DNA from: Nocardioides sp. BGMRC 2183
GTDB lineage: Bacteria > Actinomycetota > Actinomycetes > Propionibacteriales > Nocardioidaceae
Assembly: GCA_008123405.1 (NCBI GenBank)
Contig: VSSA01000008.1
Location: 62,001-126,000 of the forward strand
DNA length: 64,000 nt
Direction of reading: 5' to 3'
Shown here: positions 15,600 to 26,408 of the stretch, one piece after another
Layout of the letters: each line of letters opens with the position of its first letter
Numbering within the stretch: position 1 is the stretch's first letter
Position numbers and translations under genes: made by a program
The notes under the pieces: generated by a model
Seen by the model: only the letters and a program-made list of their open reading frames with translations
What the model was told of the DNA's origin: nothing
Database searches by the model: none

Positions 15600-16664
15600 T
15601 TACTCCTTCTCCGTGCTGGTGAGCGATCCGGTGAGCCCGAGCTCGGCGTCGCCGAGCGGGGCGAAGAATGCCGCGACGGCCTCACCGGTGACGCCGTCGA
15701 TCGCGGCCGGCTGCCACCGGGGGTTGCGGTCCTTCTCGACCACCTGGGCGCGGATCCCCTCGACGAAGTCGTGGTGGTCGTGGAAGCGCAGCGCGAGGCG
15801 GTACTCGGTGTCCAGCGCCTCGGCCAGGTCCTTGTAGCGCCTTCCTTCGCGCAGGGCACGCAGAGCGACCGCCAGCGAGGTGGGCGACTTCGTCGCGACC
15901 TTGTCGGCCGCCGTCCGGGCCGCCTCCTCCGGTCGCTCGCGCAGGCGCTGCACGATCGTCGCCACGTCGTCGCCGGCATAGGCGGCGTCGATCCAGGAAC
16001 GGTCCGCCACCAGCGGCGAGGGGGGCGCCGGCTCGGAGACCTCGATGACCGCCGAGCGCGGCTCCTTGGTGGCCAGGGCGTCCAGCAGGGCGGGCAGCCG
16101 TTCACTGGGCACGTAGTGGTCGGCCATGCCGATCGCCAGCGCGTCGCCAGCCTTGACCGAGCCCGCGGTCAGGGCCAGGTGGGTGCCGGTCTCGCCGGGC
16201 GCCCGGGAGAGCAGCCAGGTGCCGCCGACGTCGGGGAGGAAGCCGATCCCGGTCTCCGGCATCCCGATCGAGGACCGCTCGGTGACGACCCGGATGCTGC
16301 CGTGGGCAGAGAGGCCGATGCCGCCGCCGAGGACGATGCCATCCATGATCGCGACGTACGGCTTCGGGTAGTGCTTGATGGTGTTGTTGAGCCGATACTC
16401 CTCGGCCCAGAACGCCGCGGCCTCGTCGCCTCCGGCCTTGGCGTCGCGCCAGAGCGCCACGATGTCGCCGCCGGCGCAGAGCCCGCGCTCACCGGCGCCG
16501 GAGAGCACCACCACCTGCACACTGTCGTCGCTCGCCCACTCCTCGAGCGCGGTCTGGATCATCTCGACCATCTCGTGGGTGAGCGCGTTGATCGCCTTCG
16601 GTCGGTTCAGTACGACGTGGGCCGCATGCCCCTCACGCCGGAAGAGCACCGGCGCCTCGTCCAT
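15600..16664 (-). CDS. 3-hydroxyisobutyryl-CoA hydrolase
   Basis: A 354-residue crotonase-superfamily protein, longer at the C-terminus than hydratases, as is typical of HIBCH proteins. The start ATG at 16664 has AGGAGGG immediately upstream. The family signature is present: GLCAGGDIVALW, then GIVLGGGIGLSAHGSIRVVT, MPETGIGFLPDVGGTW, and the C-terminal helical domain with DKNP-type residues (VEKDRNPRW). The enzyme frees 3-hydroxyisobutyrate from CoA, so that the otherwise toxic methacrylyl-CoA is drained. It lies 14 bp after the acyl-CoA dehydrogenase gene in the valine operon. Confidence 0.9.
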   Translation of the reverse strand: MDEAPVLFRREGHAAHVVLNRPKAINALTHEMVEMIQTALEEWASDDSVQVVVLSGAGERGLCAGGDIVALWRDAKAGGDEAAAFWAEEYRLNNTIKHYPKPYVAIMDGIVLGGGIGLSAHGSIRVVTERSSIGMPETGIGFLPDVGGTWLLSRAPGETGTHLALTAGSVKAGDALAIGMADHYVPSERLPALLDALATKEPRSAVIEVSEPAPPSPLVADRSWIDAAYAGDDVATIVQRLRERPEEAARTAADKVATKSPTSLAVALRALREGRRYKDLAEALDTEYRLALRFHDHHDFVEGIRAQVVEKDRNPRWQPAAIDGVTGEAVAAFFAPLGDAELGLTGSLTSTEKE

Positions 16665-16678
16665 CCCTCCTGCGGTGT

Positions 16679-17824
16679 TCAAGCAACCTCCCGTACCAGG
16701 GCGCGACCCACCACGAGCCGCATGATCTCGTTCGTGCCTTCGAGGATCTGGTGCACCCGCAGGTCGCGGACCACCTTCTCCAGGCCGTACTCGCGAAGGT
16801 ACCCGTAGCCGCCGTGCAGCTGCAGCGCGTCGTTGGCGACGCCGAAGCAGGTGTCGGTGACGAACCGCTTGGCCATCGCGCAGAGCTTGGTCGCCTCGGG
16901 CCGGCCGGCGTCGAGCGCCGCCGCGGCGTCGTGCAACAGCGAGCGGGAGGCCTGCAGCCCGGTCTCCATGTCGGCGAGCCGGAACTGCACGGTGGGCTGC
17001 TCGATCAGCGGCGTCCCGAACGCCTCGCGAGTGCGCAGGTGGGCGAGCGCGGTGACGAACGCGAACCGCGCACCGCCCAGGGAGCACGCGGCGATGTTGA
17101 TCCGGCCGCCGTCCAGGCCGGACATCGCGATCGCGAAGCCGCGACCCTCCTCGCCGAGCCGCTGGTCCTCGGGGACGAAGACGCCGTCGAAGACGACCTG
17201 GCGGGTGGGTTGGGCGTTCCAGCCCATCTTGTCCTCGTTGGCGCCGAAGCTCAGCCCCTCGGCGCCCTTCTCCACGATGAACGAGCTGACGCCCTTGGCG
17301 CCGTCGTCGGAGGTGCGCGCCATGACGACGTACACGTCCGAGGTGCCGGCGCCGGAGATGAACTGCTTGGCGCCGTCGAGGACGTAGCCGCCCTCGACCT
17401 TGCGGGCGCTGGTGCGCAGCGCAGCGGCGTCCGAGCCCGCGTCCGGCTCGGTCAGGCAGTAGCTGCCGAGGTGGTCCAGGGCAGCCAGGGGCGGGATCCA
17501 CCGCTCCCGCTGCGCGGGCGTGCCGAAGCGGTCGATCATCGAGGTGACCATGTTGTGGATCGAGAGGTACGCCGCGATCGAGGGGTCTCCGTGCGCGAGC
17601 TCCTCGAAGATCCGCACCCCGTCGAGCCGGGTGAGCCCGGAGCCGCCGACGTCCTCGGCGATCCAGATCCCACCCAGCCCGATCTCGCCGGCGCGCTTGA
17701 GCACGTCGACCGGGAAGTGCTTGTCCCGGTCCCAGGCGATCGCGTGCGGCGCGAGCTCGCTCTCGGCGAACTTGCGCACCGCCTGGACGACCGCCCGAGT
17801 CTCCTCGTTCTCCTCGTGCGTCAC
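16679..17824 (-). CDS. Isobutyryl-CoA dehydrogenase (acyl-CoA dehydrogenase family)
   Basis: A 381-residue FAD enzyme with the three-domain acyl-CoA dehydrogenase layout: N-terminal helices, central beta domain with CLTEPDAGSDAAALRT (FAD contact), and C-terminal four-helix bundle ending in LHGGYGYLREYGLEKVVRD. The catalytic glutamate is Glu362 in HQILEGTNEIMR, the position used by short-chain and isobutyryl-CoA enzymes. Operon context (between mmsA and the hydroxyisobutyryl-CoA hydrolase gene) supports isobutyryl-CoA to methacrylyl-CoA as the reaction. An electron-transfer flavoprotein would be the acceptor; its genes are not in this window. Confidence 0.88.
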   Translation of the reverse strand: MTHEENEETRAVVQAVRKFAESELAPHAIAWDRDKHFPVDVLKRAGEIGLGGIWIAEDVGGSGLTRLDGVRIFEELAHGDPSIAAYLSIHNMVTSMIDRFGTPAQRERWIPPLAALDHLGSYCLTEPDAGSDAAALRTSARKVEGGYVLDGAKQFISGAGTSDVYVVMARTSDDGAKGVSSFIVEKGAEGLSFGANEDKMGWNAQPTRQVVFDGVFVPEDQRLGEEGRGFAIAMSGLDGGRINIAACSLGGARFAFVTALAHLRTREAFGTPLIEQPTVQFRLADMETGLQASRSLLHDAAAALDAGRPEATKLCAMAKRFVTDTCFGVANDALQLHGGYGYLREYGLEKVVRDLRVHQILEGTNEIMRLVVGRALVREVA

Positions 17825-17829
17825 GGCGC

Positions 17830-19329
17830 TCAGTCCATCGTCGGGATGACGAAGCTGGAGCCGCTCGCCTCCCCCGCGGGCCAGGTCGAGGTGACCGTCT
17901 TGGTCTTGGTGTAGAAGCGGAACGCGTCCGGTCCGTGCTGGTTCAGGTCGCCGAAACCGGAGCGCTTCCAGCCGCCGAAGGTGTGGTAGGCGATCGGCAC
18001 CGGGATCGGCACGTTGACGCCGACCATCCCGGTGTTGACGCGGGCGGCGAAGTCGCGGGCGGTGGCACCGGAGCGGGTGAAGATCGCCACGCCGTTGCCG
18101 TACTCGTGCTCGTTCGCCAGGCGCAGCCCCTCCTCGTAGTCGGCGGCCCGGACCACGGAGAGCACCGGTCCGAAGATCTCCTCGCGATAGATCTGCATGT
18201 CGGCGGTGACCTTGTCGAAGAGGGTCGGGCCGACGAACCAGCCGTCCTCGTAGTCCTCGACCACCAGGTCGCGGCCGTCGGTGACGAGCTCGGCACCCTC
18301 CTTCTCACCGATGCCGATGTAGTCGACCACGCGCTGCTTGGCCTCGGCAGTCACGAGGGGGCCGTAGTCGCTGGCGTCGTCGTGGCAGTGGCCCACGCTC
18401 AGGCCGCCGATCCGCTCCTTCAGCTTGGCCACCAGCGCGTCGGCGGTCTCCTCGCCCACCGGCACCGCGACCGAGATCGCCATGCACCGCTCGCCGGCGG
18501 AGCCGAAGCCGGCGCCGATCAGGTCGTCGGCGGCCTTGTCCAGGTCGGCGTCGGGCATCACGATCATGTGGTTCTTGGCGCCGCCGAAGCACTGCGCACG
18601 CTTCCCGTTGGCGGTGGCCGTGGAGTAGATGTACTCGGCGATCGGCGTGGAGCCGACGAAGCCGACGGCCCGGATCCGCTCGTCGTGCAGCAGCGCGTCG
18701 ACCGCCTCCTTGTCGCCGTTGACGACGTTGAAGACGCCGTCGGGCAGACCGGCCTCGGTGAAGAGCTCGGCCAGCCGCAGCGGCACGGACGGGTCGCGCT
18801 CGGACGGCTTGAGCACGAAGGCGTTACCGGCGGCCAGTGCCGGGCCCGCCTTCCACAGCGGGATCATCGCGGGGAAGTTGAACGGGGTGATGCCGGCGAC
18901 GACGCCGAGCGGCTGGCGCATCGAGTAGACGTCGATGCCGGTGCCGGCGGCGGTGCTGTATTCGCCCTTGAGCAGGTGCGGCGCGCCGGTGGCGAACTCG
19001 ATGACCTCGAGGCCGCGCTGGATGTCGCCCTTCGCGTCCGGGACCGTCTTGCCGTGCTCGGCCGAGAGCATCCGGGCGAGGTCCTCCATCTCGTCGTTGA
19101 CCAGCGCGATGAACTTCGCCAGCACCCGGGCACGGCGCTGCGGGTTGGTGGCGGCCCACGCGGGCTGGGCGGCCTCGGCGACCGCGATCGCGTGGCGCAC
19201 CTCGTCGGTGCTGGCGAGGTCGACCTGGGCCTGCACCGTGCCGGTGTTGGGGTCGAAGACATCAGCGGTGCGCGACGACGTACCGCTCACGCGAGCGCCG
19301 CCGACGTAGTGACCGATCCGGTTGACCAT
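17830..19329 (-). CDS. mmsA: CoA-acylating methylmalonate-semialdehyde dehydrogenase
   Basis: A 499-residue aldehyde dehydrogenase. The ATG at 19329 is chosen over an in-frame upstream GTG, because GAAGGG lies 6 bp before it and the resulting length is standard for MmsA. Visible motifs are the cofactor fold, FVGSTPIAEYIY, and the active-site GSAGERCMAIS with its nucleophilic cysteine. The glutamate of ordinary ALDHs is replaced by FGGAKNHMIVMPDAD, the hallmark of CoA-acylating MmsA/IolA enzymes. It makes propionyl-CoA from methylmalonate semialdehyde, the last valine-specific step. First gene of the operon; the next gene starts 5 bp later. Confidence 0.93.
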   Translation of the reverse strand: MVNRIGHYVGGARVSGTSSRTADVFDPNTGTVQAQVDLASTDEVRHAIAVAEAAQPAWAATNPQRRARVLAKFIALVNDEMEDLARMLSAEHGKTVPDAKGDIQRGLEVIEFATGAPHLLKGEYSTAAGTGIDVYSMRQPLGVVAGITPFNFPAMIPLWKAGPALAAGNAFVLKPSERDPSVPLRLAELFTEAGLPDGVFNVVNGDKEAVDALLHDERIRAVGFVGSTPIAEYIYSTATANGKRAQCFGGAKNHMIVMPDADLDKAADDLIGAGFGSAGERCMAISVAVPVGEETADALVAKLKERIGGLSVGHCHDDASDYGPLVTAEAKQRVVDYIGIGEKEGAELVTDGRDLVVEDYEDGWFVGPTLFDKVTADMQIYREEIFGPVLSVVRAADYEEGLRLANEHEYGNGVAIFTRSGATARDFAARVNTGMVGVNVPIPVPIAYHTFGGWKRSGFGDLNQHGPDAFRFYTKTKTVTSTWPAGEASGSSFVIPTMD

Positions 19330-19362
19330 GGGAAACCCTTCGTTTGACACCCTAGTAACTGC

Positions 19363-19374
19363 TTGGACTTCCAA
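19363..19374. promoter_or_regulatory. Candidate operator TTGGA-CT-TCCAA upstream of the valine operon
   Basis: A perfect 5+5 dyad with a 2-bp spacer lies 34 bp before the mmsA start, in AT-richer DNA than its surroundings (around CTAGTAACTG and ACTATTACAT). That is where a repressor site for the operon would be expected. No cognate regulator is identified. Confidence 0.35.
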
Positions 19375-19484
19375 CTATTACATGTCGGGTCGGATCACGA
19401 AAGGGGTACGACGCTCCGATCCGCGGCTTCCGGTGACCGGGAGGCGCCGCGCCGGGTGTCGACGCGGCGGGTTCAATCGGGCGC

Positions 19485-20024
19485 ATGAGCATCGAGGAGC
19501 GCTTGGTGGCGCTGGAGTCGCGGCTGTCCCAGCTCGAGGACGAGCAGGCGATCGCCCAACTGGTCGCCTCGTACGGTCCGCTCGTCGACGCCGGGCTGCC
19601 CGACGAGGTCGCCGGACTGTGGACCGCCGACGGGGTCTACGACGTCGACGAGATGTACCTCGGCGACCAGGAGGCGGTGCGGGCAATGGTCGCCGGCGAG
19701 GACCACCAGGGGCTGATTCGCCGAGGCGCGGCCCACTTCCTCGGCCCGGCCCAGGTGACCGTCACCGGGGACACCGCGCGGGCGGTCTGCCACTCGGTGC
19801 TGGTGGTCCACCACCGGGACAAGTTCTTCCTGGCCCGCGCCGGGGCCCATCTGTTCAGCCTGGTCCGCGCGACTTCCGGGTCCCCGGAGCCCGGCGACGA
19901 CACCCGCGGTTGGCGGATCCAGCACCGCACCACCCGCGTCCTCGACGGCCGGGAGGAGTCCCGTGCGCTGCTCGGCGCCGGGGTGACGGGGGTAGGACTT
20001 CCCGAGACCCACCGCCCCCGTTGA
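19485..20024 (+). CDS. SnoaL-like / NTF2-fold protein
   Basis: A 179-residue protein with a short N-terminal amphipathic helix (MSIEERLVALESRLSQLEDE) followed by the SnoaL-like cone fold: AIAQLVASYGPLVDAGLPDEVAGLW, TADGVYDVDEMYLG, and the late strands HFLGPAQVTVTGDTARAVCHS and WRIQHRTTRVLDG. Such proteins act as isomerases, dehydratases or hydroxylases on ring compounds, and acidic/His residues usually line the cavity; which reaction applies here cannot be told. TTCAAT lies 7 bp before the ATG, so the transcript may be leaderless. It is convergent with an SDR. Confidence 0.75.
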   Translation: MSIEERLVALESRLSQLEDEQAIAQLVASYGPLVDAGLPDEVAGLWTADGVYDVDEMYLGDQEAVRAMVAGEDHQGLIRRGAAHFLGPAQVTVTGDTARAVCHSVLVVHHRDKFFLARAGAHLFSLVRATSGSPEPGDDTRGWRIQHRTTRVLDGREESRALLGAGVTGVGLPETHRPR

Positions 20025-20080
20025 GTTGGCCTTTCGGGCCCGTTGAGTTGGCCTTTCGGGCCCGTCGAGTTGTCCGTTGG
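20019..20080. repeat. 22-bp direct repeat at a convergent gene junction
   Basis: CGTTGAGTTGGCCTTTCGGGCC occurs perfectly at 20019-20040 and 20041-20062, followed by a partial third copy (CGTCGAGTTG from 20063). Each unit carries a small GGCC-TTTC-GGCC-like fold. The array starts over the stop codon of the SnoaL-like gene and ends just before the stop of the convergent SDR gene, which suggests a role in transcription termination. Confidence 0.7.
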
Positions 20081-20089
20081 AGACGGGGC

Positions 20090-20836
20090 TCAGCGCAGCT
20101 TCTGTGTCCCGCCGTCCGCCATCAGCGTCTGCCCGGTCATGTAGCGGCTGTCGTCACTGGCCAGGAAGACCGCGATCGGTGCGATGTCCTCGCGCGGGTC
20201 TCCCCAGCGGCCCATCGGGTTCTTCGCGACCGTCTTGGCATAGGCATCGGGGAACGCCTCGGCCCATGCCTGCACACCTTCGGTCGCCGCCACCGGGCAG
20301 ATCGTGTTCACCCGGATGCCGTCGCGGGCCCACTCCGAGGCCACCGTCCGGCTCAGCCCGCGGATCGCCTCCTTGGCGGCCGCGTACGACGCCTGCGTGG
20401 GCATCCCGTCCAGACCGGCGCCCGAGGCGAAGGTGATCACCGAGCCACGGGTCTGCTGCAGGTGCGGATGCGCGACCTGGAGGAAGTTCCAGGTCTGCTG
20501 CAGGCCGCTGCGCATCGACACCTCGAGGTCCTCGAGGCTCTGCTCCAGGAACGGCTTCTGTACCGACCCCTGAGCGCAGGTCACCAGCACCGAGACCGGG
20601 CCGAACTTCTCCGCCGCGACGCCGATCGCCTTCTCCGCGACCGCCCGGTCCCCGACGTCTCCTCCCACGAAGGCCGCGTTGTCGCCGAGCTCGGCGGCCA
20701 CCCGCTCACCCTGCTCGATCGCCTGGTCGACCAGCACCACAGTGGCGCCCTCGGCGAGGAAGGCCTCCACCAGCGCACGTCCGATCCCGCCGGCGCCACC
20801 GGTCACCACCGCCACACGGTCCTGCAGTCGGGTCAT
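20090..20836 (-). CDS. Short-chain dehydrogenase/reductase
   Basis: A 248-residue classical SDR. The ATG at 20836 is preceded by GGAGGA, although the reading frame is open far upstream. Motifs are TGGAGGIG (cofactor), VDQ after the second strand, active-site SGAGLDG with YAAAKEA (Tyr and Lys of the catalytic pair) and the C-terminal YMTGQTLMADGG. The usual NNAG after the fourth strand is replaced by TCAQG, a conservative but unusual change. Acidic Asp at the end of strand 2 favours NAD over NADP. It probably shares a transcript with the unknown gene at 20959. Substrate not predictable. Confidence 0.85.
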   Translation of the reverse strand: MTRLQDRVAVVTGGAGGIGRALVEAFLAEGATVVLVDQAIEQGERVAAELGDNAAFVGGDVGDRAVAEKAIGVAAEKFGPVSVLVTCAQGSVQKPFLEQSLEDLEVSMRSGLQQTWNFLQVAHPHLQQTRGSVITFASGAGLDGMPTQASYAAAKEAIRGLSRTVASEWARDGIRVNTICPVAATEGVQAWAEAFPDAYAKTVAKNPMGRWGDPREDIAPIAVFLASDDSRYMTGQTLMADGGTQKLR

Positions 20837-20958
20837 CGGGGTCCTCCGTTCTCGCGGCGGCACCGCTCCGTCGGGCGCCACTCCACCGGCCACCGCTCCG
20901 GCGCCGTGCCGGACCACCTTTGCGGCCACGGCCGGGTCGAGCGCTCCGCGTCTCCCGG

Positions 20959-21717
20959 TCAGCGGGAAGCGGTGAACCAGTCCCACTCGCCCGGCACGAT
21001 CGCGGCCAGTGGGGTCCGCAGGATCCCGGTCGGTGCGACCGGCACGTGGTCGGCGAGGGTCGTCGGGTCGGCCGCGCACCAGGCGAGCGTCACCACGAGG
21101 CCGGCGGTCTGTCCGATCCCGGCGAAGGTCCAGGCACCGTGCACGCCCTCGACCCCGGCCCAGCGCTGCGCGTCGGCGCGGTCGACGGACTCCCCGCGTC
21201 GTACGTCGAGGACAACGCCGGCGTGCGGCAGCAGCGGTACGACGCCGGCCCCGACCCGCACCGCGTCCGACGCCGCCCCGGCGACCGGCTCGAAGAAGCC
21301 CATGAACGGCCGCCGGGTCCAGGCGAGCTCGGGCCGGCGACCCACCTCCTCGGTGCGTCGGGCGAGCTCGTACCACTCCTCGATCGCGGCATCGACGGGG
21401 TCGGAGAACCAGTACATCGCCAGGTAGTGGGCCGCCTCGAGGTCGGCGGCCCGGTCATCTGCGGCAGCAGCCGGAGCGATCGGGCTCGCGGCGCGACACT
21501 GCGGGCTGCGCACCCACCGCTCGCCGTGTCGCACGCCGGAGAGCGCACGGTTCTGCGGCAGGTGGTCGAACTGGTGCCACAGGTTGTAGTCGCGGTGGCG
21601 ATCAGGGTCGGTGATCTCCGGGAAGGAGAAGAAGACTCGTCCGACATCGGCCAGCCCGTGCAACGTGCGGTCGGGGTCGACAGGAGCTGCAGGCTCGACG
21701 GTGTCCTCGGTGCTCAT
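20959..21717 (-). CDS. Conserved protein of unknown function, ferredoxin-like barrel suspected
   Basis: A 252-residue protein I do not recognise with confidence. It has two similar halves. The first includes RVFFSFPEITDPDRHRDYNLWHQFDHLPQN and AAHYLAMYWFSDPVDAAIEEW. The second includes RPFMGFFEPVAGA and a strand-rich region with VVLDVRRGE and AGLVVTLAWCAADP. The alternation of strands with a helix and a trailing Trp-rich motif resembles dimeric alpha/beta-barrel (EthD-like) proteins. No signal peptide or membrane segment. It lies 122 bp upstream of the SDR on the same strand and could be its partner. Confidence 0.6.
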   Translation of the reverse strand: MSTEDTVEPAAPVDPDRTLHGLADVGRVFFSFPEITDPDRHRDYNLWHQFDHLPQNRALSGVRHGERWVRSPQCRAASPIAPAAAADDRAADLEAAHYLAMYWFSDPVDAAIEEWYELARRTEEVGRRPELAWTRRPFMGFFEPVAGAASDAVRVGAGVVPLLPHAGVVLDVRRGESVDRADAQRWAGVEGVHGAWTFAGIGQTAGLVVTLAWCAADPTTLADHVPVAPTGILRTPLAAIVPGEWDWFTASR

Positions 21718-21770
21718 CAGGGCATCGTCGACTGTTCGTGCCTCCGGCGGTCACGGCGATGCCGACCACT

Positions 21771-21795
21771 GAGACCTGTCACGGAGACCTGTCAC
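21771..21795. promoter_or_regulatory. Direct repeat GAGACCTGTCAC x2 in a divergent promoter
   Basis: GAGACCTGTCAC is present at 21771-21782 and again at 21784-21795, a 13-bp period, between the divergent genes at 21717 and 21805, flanked outside by CACT and AGTG. The second copy ends 9 bp before the ATG at 21805, so a protein bound there would block the downstream gene. Confidence 0.4.
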
Positions 21796-21804
21796 AGTGA
21801 CCCC

Positions 21805-22696
21805 ATGCACCTGCCTGCGGTCGGAGTGACCCTGCCCGTGATGGAGCCCGACATCGACCCGGCCACGCTGCGGACCTGGGCCGAGGCGATCGACGCCGGC
21901 CCGTTCAGCTCGCTGGCGTTCGGTGAGCGGATCGCCTTCGACAACCCCGACCTGCTCACGCTGCTCGGCGCGGTCGCCGCATGGACCGAGCGGGTGCCGA
22001 TCACCACGACGGTCGTGGTGCCCCAACTGCACGACCCGGTGCTGTTGGCCAAGGCGTTGGCAACCGCGGACCGGCTCTGCGGCGGGCGGCTCAGCGTCGG
22101 CCTCGGTGTGGGCGGACGCGAGGAGGACTACGCGGCCGTCAGCGCGGACTGGTCCACCCGCCGGATCGCTGACCTCGACGAGCGCGTCGACACGATGCGG
22201 CGGGTGTGGGCCGGCGAGAACCTGACCGGCGCCACCCGCGCAGTCGGACCGCCGCCACACCGGCCCGGGGGGCCAGCGTTGCTGATCGGCAGCCATGGGC
22301 GTCGTACCGTCGCCGCGGCTGCGGCTTGGGCGGACGGTCTGGCCGGGATGAGCCTCGACCTGGATCTCGCCGCCACCGCGGAACTCTTCGATGTCGCCCG
22401 CGCCGCCTGGGCCGACGCCCGGCGACCGGCGCCCCGGCTGACCACGTCGTTCTGGTTCGCGCTTGCCGAGACCACCGACGACCCGCGCGGCCAGATCCAC
22501 CGCCACCTGCGCCACTACATGAACTGGATCCCGGCCGAGTACGTCGACGCGCTGGCCCCGTCCGCCGGATTCGCGGGCACCGTGGCCGAGCTGCGCGAGC
22601 TCCTCGCCCGCTTTGCCGAGGTCGGTGCCGACGAGGTGCAGCTGATCCCCACCAGCGACGACCCTCGGCAGCTCGACGTACTCACCGAGCTCCGCT

Positions 22697-22698
<2 letters not shown>
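21805..22698 (+). CDS. LLM-class (luciferase-like) F420-dependent oxidoreductase
   Basis: A 297-residue TIM-barrel protein of the bacterial luciferase-like family. Visible are the start strand AVGVTLPVME, FGERIAFDNPDLLTLLGAVAAWTERVPITTTVVV, RLCGGRLSVGLGVGGREEDY (the G-x-G-x-G-x-x-E/D-x-Y phosphate-binding segment) and GPALLIGSHGRRTV. It uses F420 or FMN; in this phylum F420 is more likely. No substrate is indicated. Alternative upstream in-frame starts are antisense to the neighbouring gene. Confidence 0.82.
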
Positions 22699-25612
<2,914 letters not shown>

Positions 25613-25672
25613 GACCCGGACTTCACCCCAACGGGGGAGCCGTCAGCGTCCACCGGCCGCGGTCGTGACCAC

Positions 25673-25684
25673 TAGTTTTCGTAG
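25673..25684 (+). promoter_or_regulatory. -10 element of a leaderless promoter
   Basis: TAGTTT (25673-25678) is followed by 6 bp and the GTG start at 25685, with no ribosome-binding site. The base composition here is locally AT-rich (ACTAGTTTTC), which stands out from the surroundings. Confidence 0.5.
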
Positions 25685-26374
25685 GTGTCCTTCCCTGAAC
25701 CGGTCCACGTGGCCCTCGTCGATGCCTACGACATCGCGCGCCTCGGACTGGCGACGGCGCTCGCGCCGTACCGGGACCGGGTGCGGCTGGTGTCGGCCAC
25801 CCCCACCGAGAACTCCACCGAGAACCCCGCCGGGGACTCCGGCGCAGAGGCGACGACGGCGCTGGACGTGGTGCTCTACGAGCCGATCGGCCTGCGCGCC
25901 GAGCAGCGCGAGCAGGTGCGCTCGCTGACCGCGCGGCACCGGGTGCCAGCCACCGTCTACTCCTGGCGCGCGGTGCTCCGCGCCACCGAGCCGGCCCCGA
26001 TCCGGCTCTCCAAGCGACTCCCCGCCACTGATCTGGTCGAGGTGCTCGAGGAGCTCGGCCACACCCATCGACGGGCTCGGACCGAGGGCGCACCGCTCGA
26101 CGGCTTCACGCCGATGACGTTGGAGGAGCAGGTGCAGGAGGCCTACGATCTCTCGCCCCGGGAGATCGAGGTACTGCGGCTGGTCGCCGCCGGCCTCTCC
26201 AACCAGGAGATCTGTGCCCGACTGTTCCTCAGCGTCAACTCGGTCAAGACCTACCTGCGGACCGGCTACCGCAAGATCGGCGCGGACCGGCGCACCCAGG
26301 CGGTCGCCTGGGTCCTCGATCATGGGCTGGTCGAGGACACCGGCGACGAGGACGCCCCCGAGCTGCTCGCCTGA
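25685..26374 (+). CDS. LuxR-family regulator with pseudo-receiver domain
   Basis: A 229-residue paralogue of the preceding regulator. Its receiver part (VHVALVDAYDIARLGLATAL) keeps only one acidic residue in the first motif, and the position of the phospho-acceptor aspartate is Glu66 (VVLYEPIG), which would mimic a constitutively charged state. The conserved lysine survives in RLSKRL. A low-complexity Thr/Glu/Asn insert (STENPAGDSGAEATT) sits between strands 2 and 3. The LuxR helix-turn-helix is intact (LSPREIEVLRLVAAGLSNQE, then NSVKTYLRTGYRKIGADRRTQA). Probably a phosphorylation-independent DNA-binding partner or antagonist of the first regulator. Confidence 0.83.
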   Translation: MSFPEPVHVALVDAYDIARLGLATALAPYRDRVRLVSATPTENSTENPAGDSGAEATTALDVVLYEPIGLRAEQREQVRSLTARHRVPATVYSWRAVLRATEPAPIRLSKRLPATDLVEVLEELGHTHRRARTEGAPLDGFTPMTLEEQVQEAYDLSPREIEVLRLVAAGLSNQEICARLFLSVNSVKTYLRTGYRKIGADRRTQAVAWVLDHGLVEDTGDEDAPELLA

Positions 26375-26408
26375 GACCGGATCCAGGCTGAGGCCGACAC
26401 CGCGACGC

